64,000 bases of DNA from Methanoculleus sp. UBA430 (GTDB lineage Archaea; Halobacteriota; Methanomicrobia; Methanomicrobiales; Methanoculleaceae): assembly GCF_002506585.1 (NCBI RefSeq), contig NZ_DAXW01000015.1, positions 220 to 64,219 of the forward strand, given 5' to 3'. Below, piece by piece: positions 1-9,577 of the stretch (its first letter is position 1; each line of letters begins with the position of its first letter). Under the pieces are notes generated by a model. It saw only the letters and a list, made by a program, of their open reading frames with translations, did no database searches and was not told the DNA's origin. Made by a program: the position numbers and the translations under genes.

Positions 1-1077
1 ACGACGCTCTGCATCGAGGAGCACGGGACGATCGGCTACCCGGTGCAGTGCGCGGGACTCCTCTCTGTGTCCGCGTTTGCCGAGTGCGACGTCTCGGAGA
101 GATCGGTCACAAACAGGGTCACCGGCGCGAGGATGGTCTCAGGTCTCGGGGGGGAGATCCTCTTTGATGCCCGGACCACAAAGGCCTGCGTCGTGGACCG
201 GTCCCTCCTCGACCGCGAGATGGCAGAACGCGCGGCGGATGCCGGGGCCGAGTTCCTCCTCAAGACCAGCGTAGTAGGCATCCGGGGCTCCTCCATCCTG
301 ACCCGGGGGGTCCGCGGGCGCGAGGAGATCCCGTATCGCCTCATCATCGCCGCCGACGGACCGCGGAGTTCCGTCGCTCGCATGCTCGGGCTCCGGCGGG
401 CCGAGGTCTACCTCGCCGGGGTGCAGGCGGAGGTACCGTATACGATGGACCCGCGCTACGTGGAGCTGCACCCCAACGCCTCGCCCGACTTCTTCGGGTG
501 GGTGATCCCGGTCTCGGGGACCCGGGCCCGTGTCGGGCTCTGTGCACGGGAGCATGCAAAGGACCACTTCGACCGGTTCATCGCCCGCTACGGGGAAAAC
601 TCGCTCCACCTCGTGAGCGGGGTCATCCCGCTCGGGGTTATGCCGCAGACCTACGGCCGCCGGGCGCTCGTTGTCGGCGACGCGGCAGGGTTCGCAAAAC
701 CCACATCGGGGGGCGGGGTCTACACCGGCGTCCGGTCAGCAAAACACGCGGCAGCGGTCGTGGCGGCGTGCGTGGCGCGCGGGACGTTCGATGATGCGAG
801 TCTCCGGGACTACGAGCGGCGCTGGAAGGAAGACTTCGGAAAAGAACTCGATATCGGCATGAAAGCGCTCAGACTGCGGCAGAGGATGACGCCCGAAGAG
901 ATCGACCGCCTCTGCCGGGCCTTGAACGACGAAGACCTCATCGAAACGATCGTAGAACACGGCGACATGGACCGGCCGGGCGCCCTGCTTCGCAGGCTCG
1001 CCCTGAAACCGGCATTGGCGAGGGCAATGGGCATACTTTTCGCATCGGGAGTACGTCAGATTCTTACCGGTCAATAG
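1..1077 (+). CDS. Geranylgeranyl reductase family flavoprotein, 5' end missing
   Basis: The reading frame is open from base 1, so the N-terminal FAD-binding segment lies outside the window and about 358 residues remain. The sequence begins just before a GYPVQCAG motif typical of geranylgeranyl reductases and later carries GDAAGFAKPTSGGG, the second FAD-contacting motif of the family. These enzymes saturate the double bonds of the geranylgeranyl chains of archaeal membrane lipids, using reduced flavin. A role in lipid saturation is inferred from the family; other p-hydroxybenzoate-hydroxylase-fold oxidoreductases of this branch have unknown substrates. The gene ends about 60 bases before the cobalt transporter operon, which has its own promoter. 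Confidence 0.85.
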   Translation, partial: TTLCIEEHGTIGYPVQCAGLLSVSAFAECDVSERSVTNRVTGARMVSGLGGEILFDARTTKACVVDRSLLDREMAERAADAGAEFLLKTSVVGIRGSSILTRGVRGREEIPYRLIIAADGPRSSVARMLGLRRAEVYLAGVQAEVPYTMDPRYVELHPNASPDFFGWVIPVSGTRARVGLCAREHAKDHFDRFIARYGENSLHLVSGVIPLGVMPQTYGRRALVVGDAAGFAKPTSGGGVYTGVRSAKHAAAVVAACVARGTFDDASLRDYERRWKEDFGKELDIGMKALRLRQRMTPEEIDRLCRALNDEDLIETIVEHGDMDRPGALLRRLALKPALARAMGILFASGVRQILTGQ

Positions 1078-1096
1078 AACTATCGCGATTAGTAAT

Positions 1097-1133
1097 ACAT
1101 TTATACCCGGATGTAATACTACTCCACAAGGTG
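1097..1133 (+). promoter_or_regulatory. TATA box and ribosome site of the cobalt transporter operon
   Basis: An AT-rich ACATTTATACCC stretch (1097-1108) fits an archaeal TATA box. A start of transcription about 26 bases downstream would leave a very short leader containing AAGGTG (1127-1132), just before the GTG start of cbiM. No vitamin B12 riboswitch fits in such a short leader. Confidence 0.5.
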
Positions 1134-1138
1134 TTATC

Positions 1139-1777
1139 GTGCATATACCTGACGCGTTTATACCGATGGGACAGGCCCTGATCTACTGGATCATCGCCCT
1201 TATCTTCATCGCTCTCGCCCTCCGGTGGGCGCGGCGCTCGATGGAGGAGGAGAAGATACCGCTGGTCGCCGTGCTCGCAGCAGGCATCTTCGCCATCCAG
1301 GCGTTGAACATCCCCATTCCCTGGGGGACGAGCGGCCACATGGTCGGTGCAGCGCTCGCAGCAATCGTCCTCGGCTCGCCGTACGCAGGAGTCTTCGTCC
1401 TGACACTGGTGCTTCTCGTCCAGGGTGTCATCTTCGGTGACGGCGGCATCACCGTCATGGGCGCCAACATCGTCAACATGGGCGTTATCGGCGGATTCGT
1501 CGGCTACTACGGTTACACTGCCGTCAAAAACGTGATAGGGAATGCGTACGCCGCCGCGTTCATCGCCGGGTGGGCGTCTCTCTTCATCTCCGCGATCCTC
1601 TGTGCAGTCGAACTTGCAATCGCCGGCACGTTCCCGCTGGTTCCAGCACTCATCGGCCTTGGACTCTACCATGCGGTCATCGGGCTCATTGAGGGAGGCA
1701 TCACCGCGGGCGCCCTCTACCTGATAGCCTCGGCACGGCCGGATATCCTCGAACACCCAACAGGGGTGAGCGCGTAA
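1139..1777 (+). CDS. cbiM: Cobalt/nickel ECF transporter substrate-binding membrane protein CbiM
   Basis: A 212-residue integral membrane protein starting at GTG with MHIPDAFIP. The conserved N-terminal Met-His of CbiM/NikM sits at the membrane surface and helps coordinate the metal ion, so this start is well supported. Six or seven hydrophobic segments follow, and His and Asn residues in the GTSGHMVG and GANIVNMG regions match the family. It is the S-component that captures Co2+ (or Ni2+) for import, feeding cobamide synthesis or, if nickel, cofactor F430 and hydrogenases. Its stop codon overlaps the next ATG by one base, so translation is coupled to the cbiN-like gene. Confidence 0.93.
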   Translation: MHIPDAFIPMGQALIYWIIALIFIALALRWARRSMEEEKIPLVAVLAAGIFAIQALNIPIPWGTSGHMVGAALAAIVLGSPYAGVFVLTLVLLVQGVIFGDGGITVMGANIVNMGVIGGFVGYYGYTAVKNVIGNAYAAAFIAGWASLFISAILCAVELAIAGTFPLVPALIGLGLYHAVIGLIEGGITAGALYLIASARPDILEHPTGVSA

Positions 1778-2127
1778 TGGAGACGAAACAGTTCATCCTC
1801 ATCGGTGTGGCGATCGCTCTCGTGATCGCCGTTGCCGCACCGTTCCTCGCCTCCGGAAACCCGGACGGGCTCGAGAGCGCGTTCTTCAGCATCTATGAAG
1901 CAAAGCCGTTCATGGGCGATGAACTCGACGAAGATGCCGCCGGCGCCGCAGAGGAGCAGGTGGTCGCCACGACCGGGAACGACTTCTCATACGAGGCGTT
2001 CATGCCCGATTACAGCATCCCGGGCCTCGATAAGACCGGGGAAGTGCTCGCGGTCGTGATCGGTACGCTTCTCATACTCGTCCTGGTCTTCGGTGTTGCG
2101 AAGATCTCCGCACGGCCCGATAACTAA
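1777..2127 (+). CDS. CbiN-like PDGLE-domain subunit of the cobalt transporter
   Basis: A 116-residue protein with an N-terminal transmembrane helix, an extracellular loop beginning NPDGLE, and a C-terminal transmembrane helix ending near the positively charged tail. The PDGLE motif is the hallmark of the small CbiN/PDGLE partner that supports metal loading of CbiM. The loop is longer and more acidic than in bacterial CbiN, with an Asp/Glu-rich stretch at about residues 47-60. The one-base overlap with cbiM and position before cbiO fix its role as an accessory subunit of the same transporter. Cobalt rather than nickel is inferred from the CbiMNQO order. Confidence 0.85.
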   Translation: METKQFILIGVAIALVIAVAAPFLASGNPDGLESAFFSIYEAKPFMGDELDEDAAGAAEEQVVATTGNDFSYEAFMPDYSIPGLDKTGEVLAVVIGTLLILVLVFGVAKISARPDN

Positions 2128-2157
2128 ATACACAAAAACCTCCTACTTTTTGCTATC

Positions 2158-2991
2158 ATGCACCTGCTCGAGACCCGCGATCTCACTCATATCTATCGCG
2201 GCAATGTCCACGCTCTCGATAGCGTGAACTTCATTGCGGAGAGGAAGTCACGCATCGCCGTCATCGGGCCGAACGGGGCCGGGAAGAGCACCCTCTTTAA
2301 GCACTTCAACGGCATCCTCAAACCTACGTCCGGCGAGATGCTGGTCAGGGGCGAGCCTATCACGAAGGAGAACGTCCGCGAGGTGCGCAAGTTCGTCGGG
2401 ATCGTCTTCCAGAACCCCGACGACCAGATCTTCTCTCCCACCGTGGAGCAGGACGTCGCGTTCGGCCCGACCAACCTCGGCCTCGACAAGGAGACAGTCG
2501 CTCACCGCGTCGAAGAGGCGCTCGCCCTCCTCGGGATCGAGGACCTGCGCGAGCGCGTGCCGCACCACCTCTCGGGCGGCGAGAAGAAACGGGTCGCCAT
2601 CGCGGGCATCCTCGCGATGGAGCCGCAGGTGCTGGTGCTCGACGAACCGACCGCGGGGCTCGATCCCCGGGGTGTCGCCGACCTCGTGGCGTTCGTCAAC
2701 CGGCTGCCCGAGGAGTACGGCATGACGGTGATCTTCTCGACTCACCATCTCGACCTCGTGGCTGAGATGGCGGACTTCGTCTACGTGATGGACCAGGGAC
2801 GGATCGTGGCCTCCGGGACGGTTGATGAGGTCTTCACCCGGCCGGACCTGCTCGCCCGGACAAGGCTCGACGTGCCGCCCATACCGAAACTGATCCGGTC
2901 GTTGCAGGAGAGCGGTGTCGTCATCAATACGGCCTACACGTACGAGGACGCGAAGAAGTCATTCCTCGACGCCTACGCGAGACGAGCATGA
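2158..2991 (+). CDS. cbiO: Cobalt ECF transporter ATPase CbiO
   Basis: A 277-residue ABC ATPase with all nucleotide-binding motifs in order: Walker A GPNGAGKST near residue 37, Q-loop FQNPDDQIF, signature LSGGEKKRVAIAG, Walker B VLVLDEPTAGLD and the switch His in STHH. The NPDDQIF Q-loop is characteristic of the ECF/CbiO branch. It powers metal import through CbiQ. The gene begins about 30 bases after the cbiN-like gene and its end overlaps the cbiQ start by four bases (ATGA), so the four genes are one operon. The C-terminal extension of about 50 residues after the ATPase core is usual for CbiO. Confidence 0.94.
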   Translation: MHLLETRDLTHIYRGNVHALDSVNFIAERKSRIAVIGPNGAGKSTLFKHFNGILKPTSGEMLVRGEPITKENVREVRKFVGIVFQNPDDQIFSPTVEQDVAFGPTNLGLDKETVAHRVEEALALLGIEDLRERVPHHLSGGEKKRVAIAGILAMEPQVLVLDEPTAGLDPRGVADLVAFVNRLPEEYGMTVIFSTHHLDLVAEMADFVYVMDQGRIVASGTVDEVFTRPDLLARTRLDVPPIPKLIRSLQESGVVINTAYTYEDAKKSFLDAYARRA

Positions 2992-3803
2992 TCGATGACC
3001 TCTACGCAATCGAGAAGTATGCTTACAGAGAGAGTCTCGTCCACCGGCTGGACGCACGGATCAAACTCCTCGTAGCCCTCGCTGCCATCGTGGCGATCGT
3101 GGCCCTGCCGTATTCGACGAAGGTCTACGAGCTCGGCGCCGTCCTCTTTGCGCTCTTCATCGCCCTCTGGGCCACATCGCGCCTCCCGCCGACGGCCTAC
3201 CTCCGGCGGCTCGTGCTTATCCTGCCGTTCGGGATCTTCCTGATCGGATTTCAGGTGTTCGTAAAAAACCCATACTATGACATCTTTCATACGATTGCCA
3301 CCCTGCCCTTCGGGATCGAGGTCTACGCGGAGTCGGTGCAGTTCGCGTCGATCCTCCTGGTGAAGTTCGTCGTCAGCGTATCGTTCATCATCCTGCTCTC
3401 ATCGACGACGAAGATGCAGGAGATGATCGAGGCGGCGGGGAGGCTCGGCCTCCCCCGGGAGTTCACCCTCACGCTCGGGATGATGGTCCGCTACATCTTC
3501 GTCTTTGCCGATATGTTCGGCAGGATACGAACAGCAATGGAGACCCGGTGCTTCGACCCCCTCGACCGCACCCTCCCTTACCGCTACAGGCTCCACCAGG
3601 TCGGCTACACGGTCGGGACGATCTTCATCAGGTCCTACGAGCAGGGCGAGCGCACCTACACGAGCATGCTCTGCCGGGGCTACGGGGCGAACGCCGGCCT
3701 ATACATCGGAAAAAAGCCCCTCCGTGCCGGCGAGGTCGTCTTCTTTGCCGCGACGCTTGCCTTCATCGTGCTCTCCACGGTCCTGATCTACCTGCACCCG
3801 TGA
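2988..3803 (+). CDS. cbiQ: Cobalt ECF transporter transmembrane coupling protein CbiQ
   Basis: A 271-residue membrane protein with four to five hydrophobic segments and, between them, the cytoplasmic coupling region containing ETRCF and SMLCRGYGAN; these Ala/Gly-Arg-containing motifs contact the ATPase in ECF T-components. It couples ATP hydrolysis by CbiO to release of the metal from CbiM. Translation is coupled to cbiO by an ATGA overlap. It is the last gene of the operon; the next gene starts about 60 bases on. Confidence 0.92.
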   Translation: MIDDLYAIEKYAYRESLVHRLDARIKLLVALAAIVAIVALPYSTKVYELGAVLFALFIALWATSRLPPTAYLRRLVLILPFGIFLIGFQVFVKNPYYDIFHTIATLPFGIEVYAESVQFASILLVKFVVSVSFIILLSSTTKMQEMIEAAGRLGLPREFTLTLGMMVRYIFVFADMFGRIRTAMETRCFDPLDRTLPYRYRLHQVGYTVGTIFIRSYEQGERTYTSMLCRGYGANAGLYIGKKPLRAGEVVFFAATLAFIVLSTVLIYLHP

Positions 3804-3864
3804 TCGGCGGCGGGCAAGGGTCGAATCGGATCGTTCATATCACCCGGTGGTGCATAGGGTAGGT

Positions 3865-4179
3865 ATGCCCCAAAAGAGCGAATTCGGTAGAGGGTTCGTC
3901 GTCAACCTGATGCTGCTTTCACGCCACTTCGGCCTGCCCCCCGAAAGAGCCTTCTTTGGCGCCGCGGATCATCTCAACGACCTCACGGTGCCGGAGCAGT
4001 TCCGGGGAACCGAGATCGAAGAACTCGTCGAACGCCTCAGAAAGACAGTGATCTGGCACCAGCCGGGCATCATGGATAAGGAAGATACGGCAGACGTCAG
4101 GAGACTCCTCAACCGGCTCGCGGTCGCCATCGATACGCATCTGGGCATCCAGAACCCCGATACCGGGAAGTACGACTGA
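3865..4179 (+). CDS. Conserved hypothetical protein, about 104 residues
   Basis: I do not recognise this family. The protein is soluble and mostly helical, with no signal peptide, no membrane segment and no cysteine motif. It contains FVVNLMLLSRHFGLPPERAF near the N-terminus and a helical C-terminal half ending in NPDTGKYD. The ATG at 3865 (MPQKSEF) is preferred over the in-frame GTG at 3847 because the latter has no ribosome site. It lies between the cobalt transporter operon and gyrB on the same strand; no functional link can be drawn. Confidence 0.65.
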   Translation: MPQKSEFGRGFVVNLMLLSRHFGLPPERAFFGAADHLNDLTVPEQFRGTEIEELVERLRKTVIWHQPGIMDKEDTADVRRLLNRLAVAIDTHLGIQNPDTGKYD

Positions 4180-4349
4180 CTGGAATACTCTTCTTCCCTC
4201 CTCACGGCCGGAGACGGACCAGGGGTTTGGCCCGAACGTCCGGCTGCCTTCCGGGTTCACATGGTATCTCTCATCAAACCGTGGAGAGACAGAACAGGCC
4301 AAAAACGAGAAATTGCCTAGAGGCGAGCAGTATAAGTGGTCATACAACT

Positions 4350-4360
4350 AATATATACTG
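4350..4360 (+). promoter_or_regulatory. TATA box of gyrB
   Basis: AATATATACTG lies about 59 bases before the gyrB ATG, predicting transcription from about 4378-4385 and a leader that contains GGAGGT (4398-4403) as ribosome site. The rest of the 4180-4408 spacer shows no gene. Confidence 0.5.
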
Positions 4361-4408
4361 TGAGTTTTGCTGTGATTCAAGACGCCGCGCGTTCAGCGGA
4401 GGTCACAA

Positions 4409-6379
4409 ATGACTGATACCTACGATGCTTCCCACATCACGGTACTTGAGGGGTTACGGCCCGTGCGGGAACGGCCCGCAATGTACATCGGCAGCACGGA
4501 GACCCGGGGGCTGCACCACCTGGTCTACGAGGTTGTGGACAACGCCGTAGACGAGGCTCTCGCCGGATTCTGTGACCGGATACTGGTGGTCATCAACCGG
4601 GACGGCTCGGTCACGGTGGATGACAACGGGCGCGGCATCCCGGTCGATCTCATGCCCCAGTACGGCAAGAGCGCTCTTGAGATCGTCCTCACCGTGCTCC
4701 ACGCCGGCGGAAAGTTCGATAAAAATACTTACCAGGTCTCCGGCGGCCTGCACGGTGTCGGTGTCTCAGTCGTCAACGCCCTCTCAAGCTGGCTCGACGC
4801 GACGGTCTTCCGGGACGGCAGCGTCTACACGATGCAGTTCCGGCAGGGCATGGTCGCAAAGCCGATCACGAGCCGCCCGGAGACCGAGCACGAGATGGCG
4901 GTGCGCCACGAGGAGCGGTACGGTGCCCGGAACGGGCAGCGGCTCGACTACGAGCGGCTCCAGGGGACCCGGATAACATTCCAGCCCGACCGGTCGATCT
5001 TTGAGACCGTCGAGTTCGATTACGATGTGCTGGACCACCGGCTCCGCGAGCTTGCCTACCTCAACAGCGGCCTTACGATCATCCTCCGGGACGAGCGCAC
5101 CGGGGACTCGGTCACTTACTGCTTCGAGGACGGCATCCGGCAGTTCGTCGCCCATATCGCCGAGGGGAAGGAACGCCTCCACGACGATGTCATCTACTTC
5201 CAGAAACGCGACCCCGAGAGCATGGTCGAGGTCGAGGTTGCCCTGCAGTACAACGACTCATACGCGGAGACGATCTACACCTACGTCAACAGCGTGAACA
5301 CCCGGGAGGGCGGGACGCACCTCGAGGGCTTCCGGAGCGCCCTCACCCGGGCAATCAACAACGCTGCCCACAGAAACAACCTCCTCAAGAACAACGACGC
5401 CCAGGTCAAGGGCGACGACGTCAGGGAGGGGCTTGCCTCCGTCATCAGCACCCGGGTCGCGAACCCGCAGTTCGAGGGGCAGACCAAGATGCGGCTCGGG
5501 AACAGCAACGTCCGGGGCATCGTGGACTCGCTCGTCTACTCGTCGCTCACCGAGTATTTCGAGGAGCATCCGAAGACCCTCCAGGTGGTCGTGGATAAAG
5601 CGATGACGGCCGCTCGGGCCCGGGAAGCCGCAAAGAACGCCCGCGAGCTCGCCCGGCGGAAGAGCACGCTGGAGTCGGCGGGTCTCCCCGGGAAACTCGC
5701 CGATTGCCAGGAACGGGACCCGGTGAAGAGCGAGCTCTACATCGTGGAAGGAGATTCCGCAGGTGGCTCCGCGAAGCAGGGGCGGGACCGGAAGTTCCAG
5801 GCGATCCTCCCCCTGCGGGGCAAGATCCTGAACGTCGAGAAGGCGTCGGAGCACAAGATCCTGAAGAACGCCGAGATCCAGGCGCTGATATCCGCTATCG
5901 GCACCGGGATCGGCGACAGCTTCGACGCGGAGAGGGCCCGGTACCATCATATCATTCTGATGACCGATGCGGATGTCGACGGTGCACACATCCGGACGCT
6001 CCTCCTCACGTTCTTCTACCGGTATATGCCGGAACTCATCGAGAACGGCTACATCTACATCGCCCAGCCGCCGCTCTACCGGGTGGCCAGGGGGAAACAG
6101 GAGCAGTACGCCTACCGCGAGGAGGAGATGCGGGAGATCACCGCCGAGTGGGGCGAGAAGGGCGTCACGATCCAGCGCTACAAGGGTCTTGGTGAGATGA
6201 ACGCCGGGCAGCTCTGGAGCACCACGATGGACCCGGCGAACCGGATCCTCAAACAGGTGAAGATCGAGGATGCCGTCTACGCGAACGAGATATTCGAGAA
6301 ACTTATGGGAGAGAATGTGGATGCCCGGAGAGACTTCATCCGCCGGCATGCAAAGGAGGTGAACAACCTTGACGTCTGA
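4409..6379 (+). CDS. gyrB: DNA gyrase subunit B
   Basis: A 656-residue GyrB. The N-terminal GHKL ATPase domain shows DNAVDEA, DNGRGIP and the lid motif VSGGLHGVG; the TOPRIM domain shows EGDSAGGSA and DADVDGAHI, which supply the metal-binding acidic residues; the C-terminus has RYKGLGEMN. With GyrA it forms the ATP-driven A2B2 topoisomerase that introduces negative supercoils. The length lacks the long insertion of enterobacterial GyrB and matches the shorter form. Its stop overlaps the gyrA start by 11 bases. Gyrase in Euryarchaeota is generally regarded as acquired from bacteria; here its base composition is indistinguishable by eye from neighbours, so the transfer is old. Confidence 0.97.
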   Translation: MTDTYDASHITVLEGLRPVRERPAMYIGSTETRGLHHLVYEVVDNAVDEALAGFCDRILVVINRDGSVTVDDNGRGIPVDLMPQYGKSALEIVLTVLHAGGKFDKNTYQVSGGLHGVGVSVVNALSSWLDATVFRDGSVYTMQFRQGMVAKPITSRPETEHEMAVRHEERYGARNGQRLDYERLQGTRITFQPDRSIFETVEFDYDVLDHRLRELAYLNSGLTIILRDERTGDSVTYCFEDGIRQFVAHIAEGKERLHDDVIYFQKRDPESMVEVEVALQYNDSYAETIYTYVNSVNTREGGTHLEGFRSALTRAINNAAHRNNLLKNNDAQVKGDDVREGLASVISTRVANPQFEGQTKMRLGNSNVRGIVDSLVYSSLTEYFEEHPKTLQVVVDKAMTAARAREAAKNARELARRKSTLESAGLPGKLADCQERDPVKSELYIVEGDSAGGSAKQGRDRKFQAILPLRGKILNVEKASEHKILKNAEIQALISAIGTGIGDSFDAERARYHHIILMTDADVDGAHIRTLLLTFFYRYMPELIENGYIYIAQPPLYRVARGKQEQYAYREEEMREITAEWGEKGVTIQRYKGLGEMNAGQLWSTTMDPANRILKQVKIEDAVYANEIFEKLMGENVDARRDFIRRHAKEVNNLDV

Positions 6380-8801
6380 TCAGGTTGTCCCGATTAATAT
6401 AGAAGAGGAGATGAAATCATGCTACATCGACTATGCGATGAGCGTGATCATCGGCCGTGCCATCCCTGACGCGAGAGACGGCTTGAAGCCGGTTCACCGC
6501 CGCACCCTCTACGCCATGCGGGAGCTCGGCAACACCAGCGACAAGCCCTACAAGAAGAGCGCCCGTATCGTCGGAGACGTGATGGGTAAGTACCATCCTC
6601 ACGGCGATTCGGCCATCTACGACACGCTGGTGAAGATGGCGCAGCCCTTCTCCTACCGTTACACGCTCGTGGACGGCCAGGGGAACTTTGGGTCGATCGA
6701 CGGGGACTCCGCTGCCGCCATGCGATACACGGAGGCCAGGCTCACGAAGCTCTCGGAGGAACTCCTGGCCGATATCGAGAAGGAGACCGTCGACTTCGTC
6801 CCCAACTTCGATGAGTCGCTCAAGGAACCCGACGTCCTCCCGGCCCGGGTCCCAAATCTTCTCGTCAACGGGTCGAGCGGGATCGCGGTCGGCATGGCGA
6901 CAAACATGCCGCCCCACAACCTCCGGGAGGTCTGCGAGGCGACCTGCCGCATCATCGACGAGCCTGAGATCTCCACGGAGGAACTGATGCAGATCATGCC
7001 CGGCCCGGACTTCCCGACCGGCGGGATCATGATGGGCACCGGAGGAGTCCGGGACGCCTACCTCACCGGGCGCGGGAAGTGTGTTGTCCGGGGGGTCGCG
7101 GAGATCGAGGAGGAAGGCCGGACGCCGCAGATCATCATCACGGAGATCCCCTTCCAGGTGAACAAGGCCCGCCTGATCGAGAATATCGCAAGCCTCGTCC
7201 GCGACAAAAGGATCGAGGGCATCTCCGACATCCGCGACGAGTCGGACCGGGACGGCATGCGGGTCGTCATCGACTTAAAGAGGGGCACCGCGCCCCAGGT
7301 GGTGCTGAACTTCCTCTACAAGCACACGGCGCTCGAGTCCTCCTTCGGCATCATCAACCTCGCCATCGTCGACCGCCAGCCCAAGGTCCTGAACCTCAAG
7401 GAGCTCGTCCACGAGTTCCTCAAGCACCGGGTGAACGTGGTCCGGCGGCGGACCGAGTTCGATCTCGCAAAGACGGAGGAGCGGAGGCACATCCTCAGCG
7501 GTCTCCTTGTTGCGCTCGACAACATCGACGCCGTCATCGCAACCATCCGGGCATCCGGGACGACCGAGGAGGCACTGAAGGCCCTGGTGGCGAAGTTCGG
7601 GCTGGACGAGGCGCAGGCGGACGCCATATTGAAGATGCAGCTCCGGCGGCTTGCGGCGCTCGAGCACCAGAAGATCCTGGACGAGCGCGATGCCCTCGTA
7701 AAGGAGGTTGAGCGGCTCTCTGCTATCCTCGCAAGCGAGGCGAGCATCCTCGCCGAGATCAAAAAGGAACTCATCGACATCAGTGCCCGCTACGGTGATG
7801 AGCGGAGGACCCGGATCGGGTACGCAGCCGAGGCCTTCGATAGGGAGGACCTCATCGAGGATAAACCGATGCTGGTCTCGCTCACCACCTCGAACTACAT
7901 CAAAAGGATTGACCTCGACACCTACCGCAACCAGCGGCGCGGAGGCCGCGGTATCATCGGCATGGCGACGAAAGACGACGACGGGGTCGAGAACGTCTTC
8001 GTCGCGAACATGCTCGATAACCTCCTCTGCTTCACCGACAGAGGGAAGGTCTACTGGCTGAAGGTCTACGACCTCCCCGAGGGGCAGCGGACGGGCAAGG
8101 GCAAGGCCCTCGTCAATCTCCTGAACCTCGACGGCGAAGAGCGGGTGACCGCGGTGATCCCGGTCAGGGAGTTCCGGCCGGACCGCTACCTCTTCTTTGC
8201 GACGAGAGGAGGAACGGTCGCGAAGATGGCGCTCGACGAGTTCTCGCGGCCCCGGCAGACGGGGATCAACGCCATCAACCTCCGCGACGATGACGAGCTC
8301 GTGGACGTGAAGGCGACCGACGGAAACCAGGAACTGATCCTGACGACGAAGTTCGGGCAGAGCCTCCGGTTCCACGAGGAGACCGTTCGCCCGGTTCACC
8401 GCAACGCCATGGGCGTGCGGGGGATCAAGCTCCGCAACGGCGATACCCTGCAGGCCATATCCGTGGTCGAGGAGGACCACCTCCTCACCATCACGGAGCA
8501 GGGCTTCGGGAAGCGGACGGAGTTCGACGAGTTCCGCGGCCACGGCCGGGGTACGATGGGCGTGCGAAACATCGTCGTCGACGCCCGGGGCGGCGGTGTC
8601 GTCGGGTCGAGAGCAGTCTCCGACGACGACGAGATCATCGTGATGAGTGCGTCCGGCATCGTGATCAGGACGAAAGTTTCCGAGATCTCGGTCCAGAAGC
8701 GGGGCACCCGTGGTGTCCGTATCATGCGGCTCGACGACGGCGACCGCGTCATCGGGTTCACGATCCTGGACTCCGAAGAAGAAGATGGGGAAGAGGCGTA
8801 A
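6369..8801 (+). CDS. gyrA: DNA gyrase subunit A
   Basis: An 810-residue GyrA. The breakage-reunion domain carries the catalytic tyrosine at residue 120 in AAAMRYTEARL, which forms the covalent 5'-phosphotyrosyl link to DNA. The C-terminal beta-pinwheel contains the GyrA box as QRRGGRGI, needed for DNA wrapping, which marks this as gyrase rather than topoisomerase IV. The start is a TTG at 6369 inside gyrB, chosen because AGGAGGTGA (6354-6362) sits six bases upstream and residues MTSDQVVPINIEEE precede the conserved SYIDYAMSVI-like region. The acidic C-terminal tail (EEEDGEEA) is usual. Confidence 0.96.
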   Translation: MTSDQVVPINIEEEMKSCYIDYAMSVIIGRAIPDARDGLKPVHRRTLYAMRELGNTSDKPYKKSARIVGDVMGKYHPHGDSAIYDTLVKMAQPFSYRYTLVDGQGNFGSIDGDSAAAMRYTEARLTKLSEELLADIEKETVDFVPNFDESLKEPDVLPARVPNLLVNGSSGIAVGMATNMPPHNLREVCEATCRIIDEPEISTEELMQIMPGPDFPTGGIMMGTGGVRDAYLTGRGKCVVRGVAEIEEEGRTPQIIITEIPFQVNKARLIENIASLVRDKRIEGISDIRDESDRDGMRVVIDLKRGTAPQVVLNFLYKHTALESSFGIINLAIVDRQPKVLNLKELVHEFLKHRVNVVRRRTEFDLAKTEERRHILSGLLVALDNIDAVIATIRASGTTEEALKALVAKFGLDEAQADAILKMQLRRLAALEHQKILDERDALVKEVERLSAILASEASILAEIKKELIDISARYGDERRTRIGYAAEAFDREDLIEDKPMLVSLTTSNYIKRIDLDTYRNQRRGGRGIIGMATKDDDGVENVFVANMLDNLLCFTDRGKVYWLKVYDLPEGQRTGKGKALVNLLNLDGEERVTAVIPVREFRPDRYLFFATRGGTVAKMALDEFSRPRQTGINAINLRDDDELVDVKATDGNQELILTTKFGQSLRFHEETVRPVHRNAMGVRGIKLRNGDTLQAISVVEEDHLLTITEQGFGKRTEFDEFRGHGRGTMGVRNIVVDARGGGVVGSRAVSDDDEIIVMSASGIVIRTKVSEISVQKRGTRGVRIMRLDDGDRVIGFTILDSEEEDGEEA

Positions 8802-8817
8802 GCGCCCGCCCCCTCTC

Positions 8818-8833
8818 TTTTTACACTCTTTTT
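8818..8833 (+). terminator. Oligo-T terminator after gyrBA
   Basis: Two T5 runs within 16 bases directly follow the gyrA stop. Archaeal RNA polymerase terminates at short T-tracts without needing a hairpin, so this is a plausible end of the gyrBA transcript. Confidence 0.45.
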
Positions 8834-8969
8834 CTGGATTTCTCCGCAGCCTTCATCCTCTAATTGACTGTTTTGATGCCCGGGACATGCCGACCCCATA
8901 GAGAAGCGTGTCGCACCATATGAGAAGTTATTTACACAATAAGAGAATTACGCGTTACATAGTGGAAGC

Positions 8970-9572
8970 ATGAAGCAACGAACCTATCGCATCTGCATCG
9001 CTCTGGTGGCAATCGCCCTGGCCTTTGCTCTCTTGCTCGGCCTGGCATTCGCAAACGTGATCATCCCGGTCATCGCCGTCGTCGTCGGTATCGCCATCCT
9101 CGCCCTCTGCCGCCGCAGGGTGACGGAGGTCACGGAGGACGAGCTCTCGACGATCCTGCACGGGAAGGCGGCGCTCGGCGCACTCGAGATAACCATCCTC
9201 GTCGCCGCGATCGGGTTTGCCGCGCTGATGAGCTTTTCGTCCGGCGGCGGATCCGGTTGGGGCCTGGCAACATACGACAATGGGTCGACCAAGGTCTACT
9301 ACGGGGTACTCTCTATCTCTCCAATACTCTCCGTCTCTCCTCTAGATCTGAATTACGAAAGTTACTCCCTGTACGAAGGCTCCTACCTCATCCCCGACCC
9401 GGCGAACCTGACTTTTGACGATGTCGTCGCCCTTGATGCGATGTTTGCAGAAGGCCATCGCATCCGGGATACGGCCCGCGCGTTCGGCGCAGCACTCGGG
9501 ATGGTCACGGTACTGCTGGCCGTGCTGTACGGCGCGTTTTTGTGGTATTACAACAGGAAATACGGGGCATAG
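8970..9572 (+). CDS. DUF2178-like four-helix membrane protein
   Basis: A 200-residue protein with two N-terminal transmembrane helices (about residues 9-30 and 30-46), a third at about 60-80, an extracytoplasmic loop of about 80 residues rich in Ser and Tyr, and a final helix near 170-193 followed by a positively charged tail. The arrangement resembles DUF2178 predicted membrane proteins, which in archaea often sit beside a short XRE regulator as here. The regulator starts five bases after this stop codon. I infer a membrane component of a small sensory pair; no substrate can be named. Confidence 0.6.
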   Translation: MKQRTYRICIALVAIALAFALLLGLAFANVIIPVIAVVVGIAILALCRRRVTEVTEDELSTILHGKAALGALEITILVAAIGFAALMSFSSGGGSGWGLATYDNGSTKVYYGVLSISPILSVSPLDLNYESYSLYEGSYLIPDPANLTFDDVVALDAMFAEGHRIRDTARAFGAALGMVTVLLAVLYGAFLWYYNRKYGA

Positions 9573-9577
9573 AACCG

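Noticed and set aside
1078..1138. Cobalamin riboswitch before the cobalt transporter
   Set aside because: The spacer is only 61 bases, too short for the aptamer, and it contains the TATA box.
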